From JBEVJC01 sp040510375 (GTDB lineage Bacteria; Bacteroidota; Bacteroidia; Chitinophagales; Chitinophagaceae), in the NCBI GenBank assembly GCA_040510375.1, contig JBEVJC010000014.1, positions 62,001-126,000 on the forward strand: a DNA stretch of 64,000 nt, given 5' to 3'. Positions 16,663-24,951 of the stretch are shown here, in pieces. How positions within the stretch are numbered: the stretch's first letter is position 1; every line of letters begins with the position of its first letter. The notes under the pieces are model-generated. The model had not been told where the DNA came from, did not search any database, and saw only the letters and a list, made by a program, of their open reading frames with translations. The translations under genes and the position numbers were made by a program.

Positions 16663-18642
16663 ATGTCAACGACAGGTGAAAACGAAGTAGGCCTGAAGAA
16701 GATCCTGGACTTTACCAGGCTTGCTGCCATACTAATTCTTGGACTGCACTTTTATTATTATTGCTACGGATACTTCGCCTACGTCAACTTGGTTTCCGAA
16801 TTCAGCGACACGTTGCTTTCCAATATGGTCAAGACCGGCCTGTTCAAATCTTTTTACCACTCCAAACTTCTGGCATTAGGCCTTCTTTTGATATCTCTCC
16901 TCGGAGCAAAGGGAAAGAAAACTGAAAAATTAACAAAGACGGTAATCATCGCCTATCTGATTATTGGTACAGCTCTCTATTCTGGTGGGCAGTTACTTCT
17001 TTCTGCAGATGTGGGTTTGAAGAGTGGAACTCTAGGCTACGTGAGTGTAACAGGTTTGGGGTTCCTTTTGCTTTTGTCAGGCGGTACGCTACTGACACGA
17101 TACATTAAGCTCAATTTAGGAAAAGACATCTTCAATGAACTTAATGAGACTTTCCCACAGGAGGAAACCCTAATTGAAAATGAGTTTTCCATCAATCTCC
17201 CTGCCCGTTACAAGTTGCAAGGGAAAAGCCGGAAAAGCTGGATCAATATCATCAACCCTTTCAGGGCGCTCCTTGTATGCGGGTCCCCTGGATCCGGTAA
17301 ATCCTATTTTGTCATTCAACACATAATCAAGCAGCACATCCGAAAGGGATTTTGTATGCTGGTTTATGATTTCAAGTATGATGATCTGACCAAAATCGCT
17401 TACAACAGCCTTCTGGCGAATAAAAAAAGCTATAAGATAATCCCCCGCTTTTATGTGATCAACTTCGACGACCTTTCAAAAAGCCACCGGTGTAACCCTC
17501 TCGATCCATCTACGATGTTTGACATTACGGATGCAACTGAGGCCTCCCGTTCGATCATGCTAGGACTGAACAAAGACTGGATTACCAAACAAGGTGACTT
17601 TTTCGTGGAATCACCAATCAATTTCGTGACCGCGATTATTTGGTTCCTTCGCAAATACGAGGATGGTAGATATTGCACCTTGCCGCACGTCATCGAGTTG
17701 ATGCAGGTCGACTACGAGAAACTTTTCCCAGTTTTGAGAACAGAGGCGGAAATCGAAGTCCTGATAAATCCCTTCGTTTCGGCCTACCAAAATGACGCTA
17801 TGGAACAATTGGAAGGTCAGATTGCGAGCGCGAAGATCGGCATGGCCAGGTTATCCTCTCCTCAATTGTATTGGGTTCTATCGGAAAACCAATTTACCCT
17901 CGACATAAACAACACCCAAGAGCCAAAGATCGTCTGCCTTGCCAACAATCCACAAAAGCAGCAGATCTATGGCGCAGTCCTTTCTTTATACGTCAACAGG
18001 TTGATCAAACTAGTAAATCAAAAGAGCCAGCTCAAATCAAGCCTTGTCTTTGATGAGTTCCCCACGATATTTATAAATGGCATCGATAGCTTGATAGCCA
18101 CAGCACGCTCAAACCGAGTCGCCACTTGTTTGGGGTTACAGGATTTTAGCCAATTGAAAAAGGATTATGGAGCGGACCAGTCGGCTGTAATTATGAATAT
18201 TACAGGTAACATAATTAGCGGGCAGGTATCCGGGGAAACGTCCAAACTACTTTCAGAAAGGTTTGGGAAGATTAACCAGATTAAAGAAAGCATCTCAATC
18301 AACCGGACGGACACCTCCGTCAGCAAATCGAGCCACCTTGACTTTGCGATACCACAATCTAAAATTGCCGGCCTCTCATCCGGCGAATTCGTGGGAATGG
18401 TTGCGGACGACCCTCAACAGAAAATCAAACTTAAAACATTCAATTGCGAAATAATCAATGACCACGAACAGTTGAAGAAAGAGACTTCAGGATATAAAGT
18501 CTTGCCAAAACTCAACGACGTCACGCCGGAAGCCATTACCTTGAACTATAAAAGAATAAAGTCGGAGGTTGCGCTAATCATCGAGTCGGAAATTGAACGG
18601 ATATTGAACACACCAGGCTTGGACAATCTCATGCCCAAATAA
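16663..18642 (+). CDS. YWFY/TraG-type coupling ATPase (mobilization)
   Basis: The 659-residue protein begins with several membrane helices (about 15 to 145), the first of which contains LGLHFYYYCYGYF, the YWFY-type N-terminus seen in Bacteroidota TraG/MobC-like coupling proteins. The cytoplasmic part has a Walker A motif GSPGSGKSYF near residue 208 and a Walker B-like LVFDEFPTIF near 462. These proteins bring the relaxase-DNA complex to a type IV secretion channel. No channel genes are in the window, so the element probably borrows one from a co-resident conjugative element. The gene ends one base before the convergent DUF1016 gene. Confidence 0.88.
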   Translation: MSTTGENEVGLKKILDFTRLAAILILGLHFYYYCYGYFAYVNLVSEFSDTLLSNMVKTGLFKSFYHSKLLALGLLLISLLGAKGKKTEKLTKTVIIAYLIIGTALYSGGQLLLSADVGLKSGTLGYVSVTGLGFLLLLSGGTLLTRYIKLNLGKDIFNELNETFPQEETLIENEFSINLPARYKLQGKSRKSWINIINPFRALLVCGSPGSGKSYFVIQHIIKQHIRKGFCMLVYDFKYDDLTKIAYNSLLANKKSYKIIPRFYVINFDDLSKSHRCNPLDPSTMFDITDATEASRSIMLGLNKDWITKQGDFFVESPINFVTAIIWFLRKYEDGRYCTLPHVIELMQVDYEKLFPVLRTEAEIEVLINPFVSAYQNDAMEQLEGQIASAKIGMARLSSPQLYWVLSENQFTLDINNTQEPKIVCLANNPQKQQIYGAVLSLYVNRLIKLVNQKSQLKSSLVFDEFPTIFINGIDSLIATARSNRVATCLGLQDFSQLKKDYGADQSAVIMNITGNIISGQVSGETSKLLSERFGKINQIKESISINRTDTSVSKSSHLDFAIPQSKIAGLSSGEFVGMVADDPQQKIKLKTFNCEIINDHEQLKKETSGYKVLPKLNDVTPEAITLNYKRIKSEVALIIESEIERILNTPGLDNLMPK

Positions 18643-18643
18643 C

Positions 18644-19729
18644 TCAAGAACCGAGCAAGCGCCCAAGTTCTTCGGGTTTCGGTAGAACGTCCTTTATCGA
18701 CTTTGGCATCTTTGTCGTTGTCCTGAAAGTTGCAACGCCCATCGCATTTCCAAGATTTTTGATCGAGTATTCGACAACCGTATTGTTCTTTTCCCGGCAC
18801 AGAATAATTCCAATAGAGGGGTTTTCGTGGGGCAGCCGGACCTGACTGTCAAGCCCATTAAGGTAGAAATTTAGCTGTCCCACGTACTCTGGCTTGAAGA
18901 CGCCCCGTTTGAGCTCAAATGCTACAAGGCATTGTAGATTCCGGTTATAAAATAACAGGTCAATAAAAAACTCACTGCCCCCAACCTCAACGCGGTATTG
19001 ATTCCCAAGGAAAGAGAACCCTTTTCCCATGGTTAAGAGGAAATTTCGGATATCAGTGACAATGCTGTTTTCGATTGCCCTTTCGTTATCGGCATCGATA
19101 GCCAGATATTCCATCAGGTACTCGTCCCTAAAAACATGGAGTGCTGAGGGACTCACATTGTTAGGCAGCGTCTTTTCAAAATTGTTTGGCAGTTTTCCCT
19201 GGTTGTTCACCAGTTGGGCATCTATCTGATGCTCAAGTAAGGTCACGCTCCACCCTTCTGAGGCTGCATTCCTGATGTAGAATTCCCTGTGCTGGGAGGT
19301 TTTACATTTGCTTAGGATCAGCAAATGATGGGTGAAACTAATATCCAGAAATCCGTCAATAGCAGTGACATTTTCAAGACCTTGGCTGACTTCAGCGAAA
19401 TCCTTCAATTTGGCCGTCAGCGACGGCCAAATTGAAGTTGTAGCATACACCTCATAGAATTGCCGCATCTTTCTCAGGTTTCGGGGCGAAAAGCCAGTTA
19501 GTCCTGGTATCTGCTTTTGTAAATCACGGCTAACCTTTTCCATTATTGCTGTTCCCCATTTTTCGGCCTTGATCTTTTCGGATAGGTTCCTGCCTGTATG
19601 GAGATACAACAGGAGCAGCTGTCGGTTCGCAGATTTAAAAACCTGTCGCTGGCTAGCGAGGATAGCATTTTTCAGATCAATGACAAGTTTGGCGTAGCTG
19701 TCCCCTTCGTGAAGATTTCCTGTTTTCAT
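18644..19729 (-). CDS. DUF1016 (YhcG-type) PD-(D/E)XK nuclease
   Basis: The N-terminal part (about 1 to 150) is the helical DUF1016 N-terminal domain, with NLRKMRQFYEVY as a typical stretch. The C-terminal part carries the PD-(D/E)XK core: GGSEFFIDLLFYNRNL supplies the Asp and VAFELKRGVFKPEYVGQ the ExK motif and following helix. This family includes proteins linked to defence and genome maintenance and often sits next to integrases in Bacteroidota elements. Its start ATG shares one base with the integrase stop (TGATG), so translation is probably coupled. That tie hints at a role in element maintenance or host exclusion, but this is inference. Confidence 0.9.
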   Translation of the reverse strand: MKTGNLHEGDSYAKLVIDLKNAILASQRQVFKSANRQLLLLYLHTGRNLSEKIKAEKWGTAIMEKVSRDLQKQIPGLTGFSPRNLRKMRQFYEVYATTSIWPSLTAKLKDFAEVSQGLENVTAIDGFLDISFTHHLLILSKCKTSQHREFYIRNAASEGWSVTLLEHQIDAQLVNNQGKLPNNFEKTLPNNVSPSALHVFRDEYLMEYLAIDADNERAIENSIVTDIRNFLLTMGKGFSFLGNQYRVEVGGSEFFIDLLFYNRNLQCLVAFELKRGVFKPEYVGQLNFYLNGLDSQVRLPHENPSIGIILCREKNNTVVEYSIKNLGNAMGVATFRTTTKMPKSIKDVLPKPEELGRLLGS

Positions 19730-21084
19730 CAGCAGACCTTTTTAAGACCGTTAGAGAATGCACCCATCGAACCCCGCTGCTCCCATAATTCCTTGATTTT
19801 GTTTGCAGCTTCCTCCGGTGATACCCTGATGTACTTATAAAAATCCTTCTCGTTTTTATGACCACTGATTTTCATGATCAGTTTCACGGGAGTTCCTGCT
19901 AAAAACTCATTTGTGCAGAACGAACGTCGAGCGGTATGGGAGGTAATCCACTCGTATTTTGGTTTGATTACATCGATGACCTTATTGCCTTTTTTATAGG
20001 AGAACTTAATAGGCTGGGTAAGTCCAGCCATTTTCCCCAACGTCTTAATATGAAGGTTGAATTCTGGATTACTAAGCTTAGGTATCCGATTCCTGAATTG
20101 ATCAGTGAAAATGAGTTTGGCTTCCTTACGCAATGGTATAACTACCCAATGCTCGGATTTCTCCTGCTTTTTATAAAGCATATCTCGCCGGAGATCTTCC
20201 GGTTTAAGCTGGCTGTAATCTGAAAAACGTAGACCGGTAAGGCATCCTAACACAAAAAGATTCCTGTACTCGGTCAGAGAGTTCAGCTCGGGGAGTTGCA
20301 CTGTATAAATCTTTTCGATCTCGTCATGGGTAAGATAAATGGCGTCGCTTTCTTCTTCCGGAATCTTGTAATCGGAGAGGTCGACGGGATGGATAAGTTT
20401 CCGGCGCACTCGGTCCTTGACGAATACCCGCAACTGCTTAATAGTTTTTCCAATGGTATTCACCTTGACCCCGTACACCGCCTGCTTCTTTCGGAGCTGC
20501 GCATAATCATAAGTTAGGAATTCCACGAAAGCCTCATAGTAATTGTAATCAAGCTCTTTAAAATCCAAAGTTTTACCCCGGAACGAATCAAATGCCTGAA
20601 GGTGGTTCCGGACATTCTTAAAGACCGTGAGAGTGGCCTTACTTACCCTTTTTTCTTTGGATACAATGTAATTCTCCAGTTGCCCATATAATTCGCTAGT
20701 TGGTTTGGCTGGGCGTCCAATTTGGGCTCGGCTTAAATCCGGGTGGAACTCGGGACCAACTTCTTGGAGCGCAGGATTAAAGTTTGCTTTGACAAAACTG
20801 CCCTTTGATTCCAGGTGGTTAGTGGCAGCATAAATTGCAAGATCCTGGGCTAACCGTAGTTGGCGAATCAGCTCAGCGTTAAGCGTTGTTGCTATCCCAA
20901 ATTGCGGTGGAAGATTGTCCTTGATACAGCCCTTGGAAGGATTCCAATACTGGTACGGAATGCTCAGACCGGTGTTCAATAATGTGCGCTGATCAGTACT
21001 ATAGCAGTACTGAAAGAAAATCGGACAGGTGCCGTCCTTTTTTTGTTTGCTTGCCGGGCAAATCGGCTTGATTGGAAACTGCAT
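19729..21084 (-). CDS. Tyrosine integrase of the mobile element
   Basis: A 451-residue site-specific recombinase. The N-terminal arm-binding region (about 1 to 90) is followed by a SAM-like core-binding domain (about 140 to 240) and the catalytic domain (about 255 to 440). The catalytic residues are seen in GLRFSDYSQL (Arg), HTARRSFC (His and Arg), SGHKNEKDF (His) and YKYIRV (Tyr nucleophile). It resembles integrases of Bacteroidota elements that use tRNA genes. It lies about 160 bases from the 3' end of tRNA-Asp, the likely target. Short repeats (21085 to 21109) sit directly before its start codon and may be binding sites for the integrase itself. Confidence 0.93.
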   Translation of the reverse strand: MQFPIKPICPASKQKKDGTCPIFFQYCYSTDQRTLLNTGLSIPYQYWNPSKGCIKDNLPPQFGIATTLNAELIRQLRLAQDLAIYAATNHLESKGSFVKANFNPALQEVGPEFHPDLSRAQIGRPAKPTSELYGQLENYIVSKEKRVSKATLTVFKNVRNHLQAFDSFRGKTLDFKELDYNYYEAFVEFLTYDYAQLRKKQAVYGVKVNTIGKTIKQLRVFVKDRVRRKLIHPVDLSDYKIPEEESDAIYLTHDEIEKIYTVQLPELNSLTEYRNLFVLGCLTGLRFSDYSQLKPEDLRRDMLYKKQEKSEHWVVIPLRKEAKLIFTDQFRNRIPKLSNPEFNLHIKTLGKMAGLTQPIKFSYKKGNKVIDVIKPKYEWITSHTARRSFCTNEFLAGTPVKLIMKISGHKNEKDFYKYIRVSPEEAANKIKELWEQRGSMGAFSNGLKKVC

Positions 21085-21109
21085 TTTAGTCGATCACTTT
21101 AGTCGATCA
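21085..21109. repeat. Direct repeat TTTAGTCGATCA (two copies) before the integrase
   Basis: Two identical copies at 21085 to 21096 and 21098 to 21109 lie immediately upstream of the integrase start codon. An inverted core CGACTAA lies near 21182. The motif TGTAAAGT also occurs twice nearby (21126 and 21189). Such sets resemble arm-type integrase sites or an autoregulatory operator. Confidence 0.6.
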
Positions 21110-21208
21110 AAAAATCGTCAACCTGTGTAAAGTTAAATTGCAGACTTGCGCCAGTTGTGTTGCTAAATTCTGAAAATCAACCGACTAATGTAAAGTGGAG
21201 TAAAAACA

Positions 21209-21237
21209 AGTAAGGATTGCGCTAGGCAATCCTTACT
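21209..21237 (-). terminator. Intrinsic terminator after tRNA-Asp
   Basis: A perfect 12-base stem (AGTAAGGATTGC against GCAATCCTTACT) with a 5-base loop is followed on the minus strand by TGTTTTT. It starts five bases beyond the tRNA-Asp 3' end and lies before the integrase gene. Confidence 0.8.
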
Positions 21238-21242
21238 AAATG

Positions 21243-21316
21243 CGGACCGGACGGGACTCGAACCCGCGACCTCCGCCGTGACAGGGCGGCATTCTAACCA
21301 ACTGAACTACCGATCC
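21243..21316 (-). tRNA. tRNA-Asp (anticodon GTC)
   Basis: The 74-base cloverleaf has acceptor arms GGATCGG and CCGGTCC, an anticodon loop CTGTCAC and a GGTTCGAGTCC T arm. CCA is not encoded. Its 3' end faces the integrase, which makes it the likely insertion target of the element. A TAnnTTTG promoter lies about 100 bases upstream. Confidence 0.95.
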
Positions 21317-21418
21317 AAATTTTCAAAATACCTGGCCAAAAAACCAGAACTTCCAACCAACCCAGCGTGTCAAAACTGAGCCCTGAAACAACCAGATGAT
21401 ACTCGTTTTTCAGGGAGG

Positions 21419-21451
21419 CAAAGATAGGGGAAATCAACAGTCAAAAACAAA
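21419..21451 (-). promoter_or_regulatory. Bacteroidota promoter of tRNA-Asp
   Basis: TATCTTTG (minus strand, 21419 to 21426) is a good -7 element, and TTTG at 21448 to 21451 lies 21 bases upstream as -33. The spacing is within the range for Bacteroidota. The leader before the tRNA would be about 95 bases. Confidence 0.6.
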
Positions 21452-21519
21452 TAGTTTACAAAAAAAAGAAGCCAAATTTCTATTTAGCTCCTGAAAGTCA
21501 GGTTCCTGCGTTACTCCAT

Positions 21520-21527
21520 TATCTTTG
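21520..21527 (+). promoter_or_regulatory. Candidate -7 element of the Gfo/Idh/MocA gene
   Basis: TATCTTTG lies 22 bases before the ATG at 21550 and fits the TAnnTTTG consensus. A -33 TTTG at the right distance is not visible. Confidence 0.5.
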
Positions 21528-21549
21528 CAACCTTAAACTATCCTTACAC

Positions 21550-22524
21550 ATGCTGCGAGTAGGTATATATGGAGTCGGACATCTTGGAAAATTTCACCTG
21601 AATAACTGGAAAGAAATCCCGGGCATCGACCTGGTGGGCTTCTTCGATCCGCACGACGACACCGCCAAAGAAGTGTCCGAGAAATACCAGCTGCCCCGCT
21701 TCCTCGACCCCGATGCCCTGCTCGATGCCTGCGATGCCATCGACGTGGTAACCCCCACCGATACCCATTTCGAAGTCTGCGCCAAGGCCATCAAAAAAGG
21801 TAAACACGTTTTCGTTGAAAAACCCCTGGCCTATACCATGGATGAAGCCCGTCAACTGGTGAAACTGACCAAGGAATCGGGCGTTAAACTGCAGGTGGGT
21901 CATGTAGAACGTTTCAACCCGGCCTTCCTCGCTGTGAAAGATACCCGCCTCAGCCCCATGTTCATCGAAGTGCATCGCCTGGCACAGTTCAACCCCCGCG
22001 GCACCGAAGTGTCCGTGATCCTCGACCTCATGATCCATGATATCGATATCATCCTGAGCATCGTAAAGAGTGATGTGAAGTCCATCTCCGCCAGCGGTGT
22101 TGCCGTGATGACCGAGACACCCGATATCGCCAACGTGCGTATCGAATTCCATAACGGCTGCGTGGCCAACCTGACCTCCTCCCGCATCTCCATGAAAAAA
22201 ATGCGCAAAATGCGCCTGTTCCAGAAAGATGCATACATCGGGATCGACTTCCTGACCAAAAAAACCGAGATCATTAAACTGAAAGAACCGAAAGATTCCA
22301 ATGTGTTCACCTTCGATATTGAAACCGGCGCCGGTATCAAAACCATCGCCGTGGCCAACCCCGTAGTGCCCGAGGTAAACGCTATTAAAGAAGAACTGCT
22401 GGCTTTCAAAAACGCTATCGAGAACAATACTCGTACCGTTGTAAACGAACAGGATGGACTGGCTGCCATGGATGTGGCCCATCAGATCCTGGATAAAATC
22501 GGTAACAATATTATCCGTGATTAA
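21550..22524 (+). CDS. Gfo/Idh/MocA family NAD(P)-dependent oxidoreductase
   Basis: The 324-residue protein has an N-terminal Rossmann fold starting with VGIYGVGHLGKFHL and the family hallmark VEKPLAYT around residue 98, whose Lys is the usual catalytic residue. The C-terminal alpha/beta domain contains VGHVERFNPAF and MIHDIDIILS. Family members oxidise or reduce sugars and sugar derivatives; the substrate cannot be read from sequence. The gene has its own -7 element and is followed by a polyprenyl-phosphate sugar transferase in the same direction, 75 bases apart. A role in activated-sugar supply for surface glycans is therefore plausible. Confidence 0.9.
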   Translation: MLRVGIYGVGHLGKFHLNNWKEIPGIDLVGFFDPHDDTAKEVSEKYQLPRFLDPDALLDACDAIDVVTPTDTHFEVCAKAIKKGKHVFVEKPLAYTMDEARQLVKLTKESGVKLQVGHVERFNPAFLAVKDTRLSPMFIEVHRLAQFNPRGTEVSVILDLMIHDIDIILSIVKSDVKSISASGVAVMTETPDIANVRIEFHNGCVANLTSSRISMKKMRKMRLFQKDAYIGIDFLTKKTEIIKLKEPKDSNVFTFDIETGAGIKTIAVANPVVPEVNAIKEELLAFKNAIENNTRTVVNEQDGLAAMDVAHQILDKIGNNIIRD

Positions 22525-22533
22525 CCGTTCGTA

Positions 22534-22567
22534 GTCCCTGTTTTACGGGACCCAGGTTTTTTTCAAT
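22534..22567 (+). terminator. Weak hairpin with T run after the oxidoreductase gene
   Basis: GTCCC and GGGAC pair around an 8-base loop and are followed after five bases by seven T. The stem is short, so this may be a partial terminator or attenuator before the sugar transferase gene. Confidence 0.4.
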
Positions 22568-22599
22568 CCGCATAACCCTAATTATTACTGACTTGTTCA

Positions 22600-24048
22600 G
22601 TGGCAACGCCAGCACTGAACAAAAACGTGACCCGCAATCATATGAACAACCGCAAGCAAATAAGGATCGTCTGGTACGCATTGATGGATTACTTCACGGC
22701 GGCACTTGCCTGGTATTTTTTTCACTTCGTACGTTTCAGGTTATTCGAGGGTTTCCAGGATCATGACCTGAGCCCCCGCGCCTGGTTATATACCTTACTG
22801 GTAGTGCCAACCTGCTGGATCATCCTTTATTCACTGGCAGGTACCTATACCTCCCTGTATAAAAAATCGCGACTGGTAGAATTCATCGTCACCTTTGCCT
22901 GCTGCCTGATTGGGTGCATTATCCTGTTCTTCGCCACCGCCCTGAACGATCCCGAAAAAGACTTCACCCATTTTTATCTCGCCTTCACCATCCTGCTGCT
23001 GATCCAGTTTGTACTGACCTCACTGGGTCGCATCATCATTCTCAACCGCGTAAAATACCAGTTGCTGCATGGTGATATTTATTTTAATACCCTCATGATC
23101 GGTAGCCAGGCAAATGCCGTTACCATTTATAAACAAACAGCCAGGAACCTGCACGATGGCGGTTTTCGTTATGTGGGATTTGTAACACCTAACGGATCGG
23201 GCAGTAGTATTCACGACCTCATCCCTGCACTGGGAACGGTGAACGACCTGGAAACACTGATCGACCAGCACCAGATCAAACGCGTGGTAATTGCCATGGA
23301 ACGGGCCGAACATCCGCAACTGGAAAACCTGGTGAGCCGGCTGAGTGATAAAGACGTAGAGATCCAGATCCAGCCGGATACAATGGATATCCTCTCCGGT
23401 TCGGTAAAAACGATCAGTGTAATGGGTGCGCCGCTGATTACCATGAAGACGGACCTGCTGCCCGAATGGCAACAACCGATCAAACGGTTTATTGATGTGG
23501 TGTTTTCTGCCTTCGCATTGCTGTTGCTCTTCCCGCTGTTTATTTATATCGCTATCCGGGTCAGGCTTTCTTCCAAAGGAGATATCTTTTATCGCCAGCA
23601 ACGCATCGGATATAAAGGCAGGCCGTTTATCATGTATAAATTCCGCTCCATGGTGGCCGATGCTGAAAAGAACGGACCCGCACTTTCTTCTGACCACGAT
23701 CCACGTATCACCCGTTGGGGAAAGGTGATGAGAAAATGGCGCCTGGACGAGTTACCACAACTGGTTAATATCCTGAAAGGGGATATGAGCCTGGTGGGAC
23801 CCCGTCCAGAACGCCGCTTCTATATCGACCAGCTGATCGACCGCCTGCCCTACTACAAATACCTCCTGAAAGTGAAACCAGGTCTCACTTCCTGGGGCAT
23901 GGTGCAGTTCGGTTATGCAGAAAACGTGGATCAGATGGCAGAGAGAAGTAAGTTCGATCTGCTGTATGTGGAGAATATCTCCCTGATCCTTGATTTCAAG
24001 ATCATGCTGCATACATTGCGGATCATCTTCTCGGGAACCGGAAAATAA
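22600..24048 (+). CDS. Polyprenyl-phosphate sugar phosphotransferase (exopolysaccharide initiation)
   Basis: This 482-residue protein starts with about four membrane helices, has a central nucleotide-binding-like domain (about 160 to 270) and a further membrane helix near 300. It ends in a bacterial sugar transferase domain. The hallmark motifs are YRQQRIGYKGRPF, MYKFRSM, DELPQLVNILKGDMSLVGPR and PGLTSWG. Such enzymes attach the first sugar phosphate to undecaprenyl phosphate at the inner membrane and so start capsule or exopolysaccharide repeat units. The start used is GTG at 22600; an ATG at 22642 is an equally plausible start that removes 14 residues. The 3' end of the gene is repeated twice downstream. 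Confidence 0.92.
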   Translation: MATPALNKNVTRNHMNNRKQIRIVWYALMDYFTAALAWYFFHFVRFRLFEGFQDHDLSPRAWLYTLLVVPTCWIILYSLAGTYTSLYKKSRLVEFIVTFACCLIGCIILFFATALNDPEKDFTHFYLAFTILLLIQFVLTSLGRIIILNRVKYQLLHGDIYFNTLMIGSQANAVTIYKQTARNLHDGGFRYVGFVTPNGSGSSIHDLIPALGTVNDLETLIDQHQIKRVVIAMERAEHPQLENLVSRLSDKDVEIQIQPDTMDILSGSVKTISVMGAPLITMKTDLLPEWQQPIKRFIDVVFSAFALLLLFPLFIYIAIRVRLSSKGDIFYRQQRIGYKGRPFIMYKFRSMVADAEKNGPALSSDHDPRITRWGKVMRKWRLDELPQLVNILKGDMSLVGPRPERRFYIDQLIDRLPYYKYLLKVKPGLTSWGMVQFGYAENVDQMAERSKFDLLYVENISLILDFKIMLHTLRIIFSGTGK

Positions 24049-24222
24049 TCAGGTGTTACTGTCTATTGCCTGAGATCAAACTGCATACATTGCGGATCAT
24101 CTTCCCGGGTATCGGTAATAATCAGTTATTACTGACTATTACCTGAGATCATGCTACATCCACTGCTAATCATCTTCCCGGGTACCGGAAAATAATCAGG
24201 CGCTATGGCTGATTATCTGAAT
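24000..24222 (+). repeat. Three tandem copies (73 to 74 bases) of the sugar transferase 3' end
   Basis: The last 49 coding bases plus about 25 bases after the stop recur at 24074 and 24147, each copy starting with GATCA and containing an ATCATCTTC(T/C)CGGG core. The copies have diverged by point changes. Periods of 74 and 73 bases keep no reading frame. The last copy reaches the 3' end of the convergent DUF805 gene. Confidence 0.85.
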
Positions 24223-24580
24223 GATTCTGTTCAAAACTGAATTGCTCCTCATTTCCAAGACCCTTTGGATTGTCGCCATATTCGTTTGGTCCGAACTTGC
24301 TATCTGTAAATAATAACCACAACGCATAAAACGGAATAAGCTGATACCAGCCGCTATTGCCCAGATCATGGCAACGTTTGGCGCCCTGTGCCCATAGAAA
24401 GGTCACCAAAGGCAACATCACCAACACATAAATGAGAAGAGCGGTTTCCGAGCTACCCGATGAAAGTGACTCAATGGTTAACGCCTTTGTAACAAGCATA
24501 ACGATAACATAGATAATTAAGGAAATACCGTATTCAGTTCTCCTGATACGGCCATTGAACGAAAAGGGGGTTTTGAACAT
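24203..24580 (-). CDS. DUF805 membrane protein
   Basis: A 125-residue protein of the DUF805 family, small inner-membrane proteins with about four helices. The N-terminal FSFNGRIRRTEY, the central LWAQGAKRCHDLGNSGWYQL and the acidic tail FGPNEYGDNP are family hallmarks. The tail beyond GDNPKGLGNEEQ is specific to this copy and reads into the tandem repeat region, so the end of the gene may have been changed by the duplication. Function of the family is not known. The gene stands alone between convergent and divergent neighbours. Confidence 0.9.
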   Translation of the reverse strand: MFKTPFSFNGRIRRTEYGISLIIYVIVMLVTKALTIESLSSGSSETALLIYVLVMLPLVTFLWAQGAKRCHDLGNSGWYQLIPFYALWLLFTDSKFGPNEYGDNPKGLGNEEQFSFEQNHSDNQP

Positions 24581-24951
24581 GTTGGTTTTGTTTTTTGTTG
24601 GTGGATAAAAATGACTCTCCGCATTCAGTTACTGAACACAGGAAAATTCACGAAAGATTTATTGATGGGAAAAAAACAGGTTGTAATAAGTAAGGAGAGC
24701 GTTGGTAGCATTGGTAGTTTCATAGGTGCTGATAAGATTTGACAAATAAAATAATTTTAATTTATAATTCAAATTTTTCAGCGACACGCTTACATTATTC
24801 TTTTTTACACCAACACCCGGTTTAAACCGGAATTGACCCATCCAACCCTCACTGGTATGGGACGACAAAATGTAAATAAGGTGGAAACCGCTGTGCCCAA
24901 TTAGGTTTGCCATTGCAAAAACCTTAGGGTATTTTTACGGAAACCAATAAT
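24581..24951. other. Gene-free stretch of about 370 bases
   Basis: Holds the upstream regions of DUF805 (minus) and the M1 peptidase (plus). An 84-codon frame on the minus strand has no family features and I do not call it. No clear TAnnTTTG element is seen for either gene. Confidence 0.4.

Larger units (their letters stand above)
1..21242. mobile_element. Integrated mobilizable element with defence cargo; left end outside window
   Basis: The stretch left of tRNA-Asp holds a tyrosine integrase, a relaxase, a MobC-like protein, a coupling ATPase and mostly conflict-type genes (ABC-3C operon, RES toxin, nucleases). Gene content and loose spacing differ from the tightly organised chromosome right of 21.3 kb. 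The integrase sits next to the 3' end of tRNA-Asp, the usual arrangement for elements that insert into a tRNA gene. I searched by eye for a second copy of the tRNA 3' end (GTTCGAGTCCCGTCCGGTCC or its complement) between 1 and 21,000 and found none, so the other junction is probably left of the window. No VirB4/TraG-channel, TraK, TraM or TraN genes are visible, so I infer a mobilizable rather than a conjugative element, with the caveat that transfer genes could lie outside. Confidence 0.8.

Noticed and set aside
21544..22482. 312-codon minus-strand frame over the oxidoreductase gene
   Set aside because: Composition is typical of an antisense frame (many His, Phe and Gly), and the plus strand encodes a clear Gfo/Idh/MocA protein.
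24659..24913. 84-codon minus-strand frame before the M1 peptidase
   Set aside because: No recognisable features; it lies in a region that should hold promoters.
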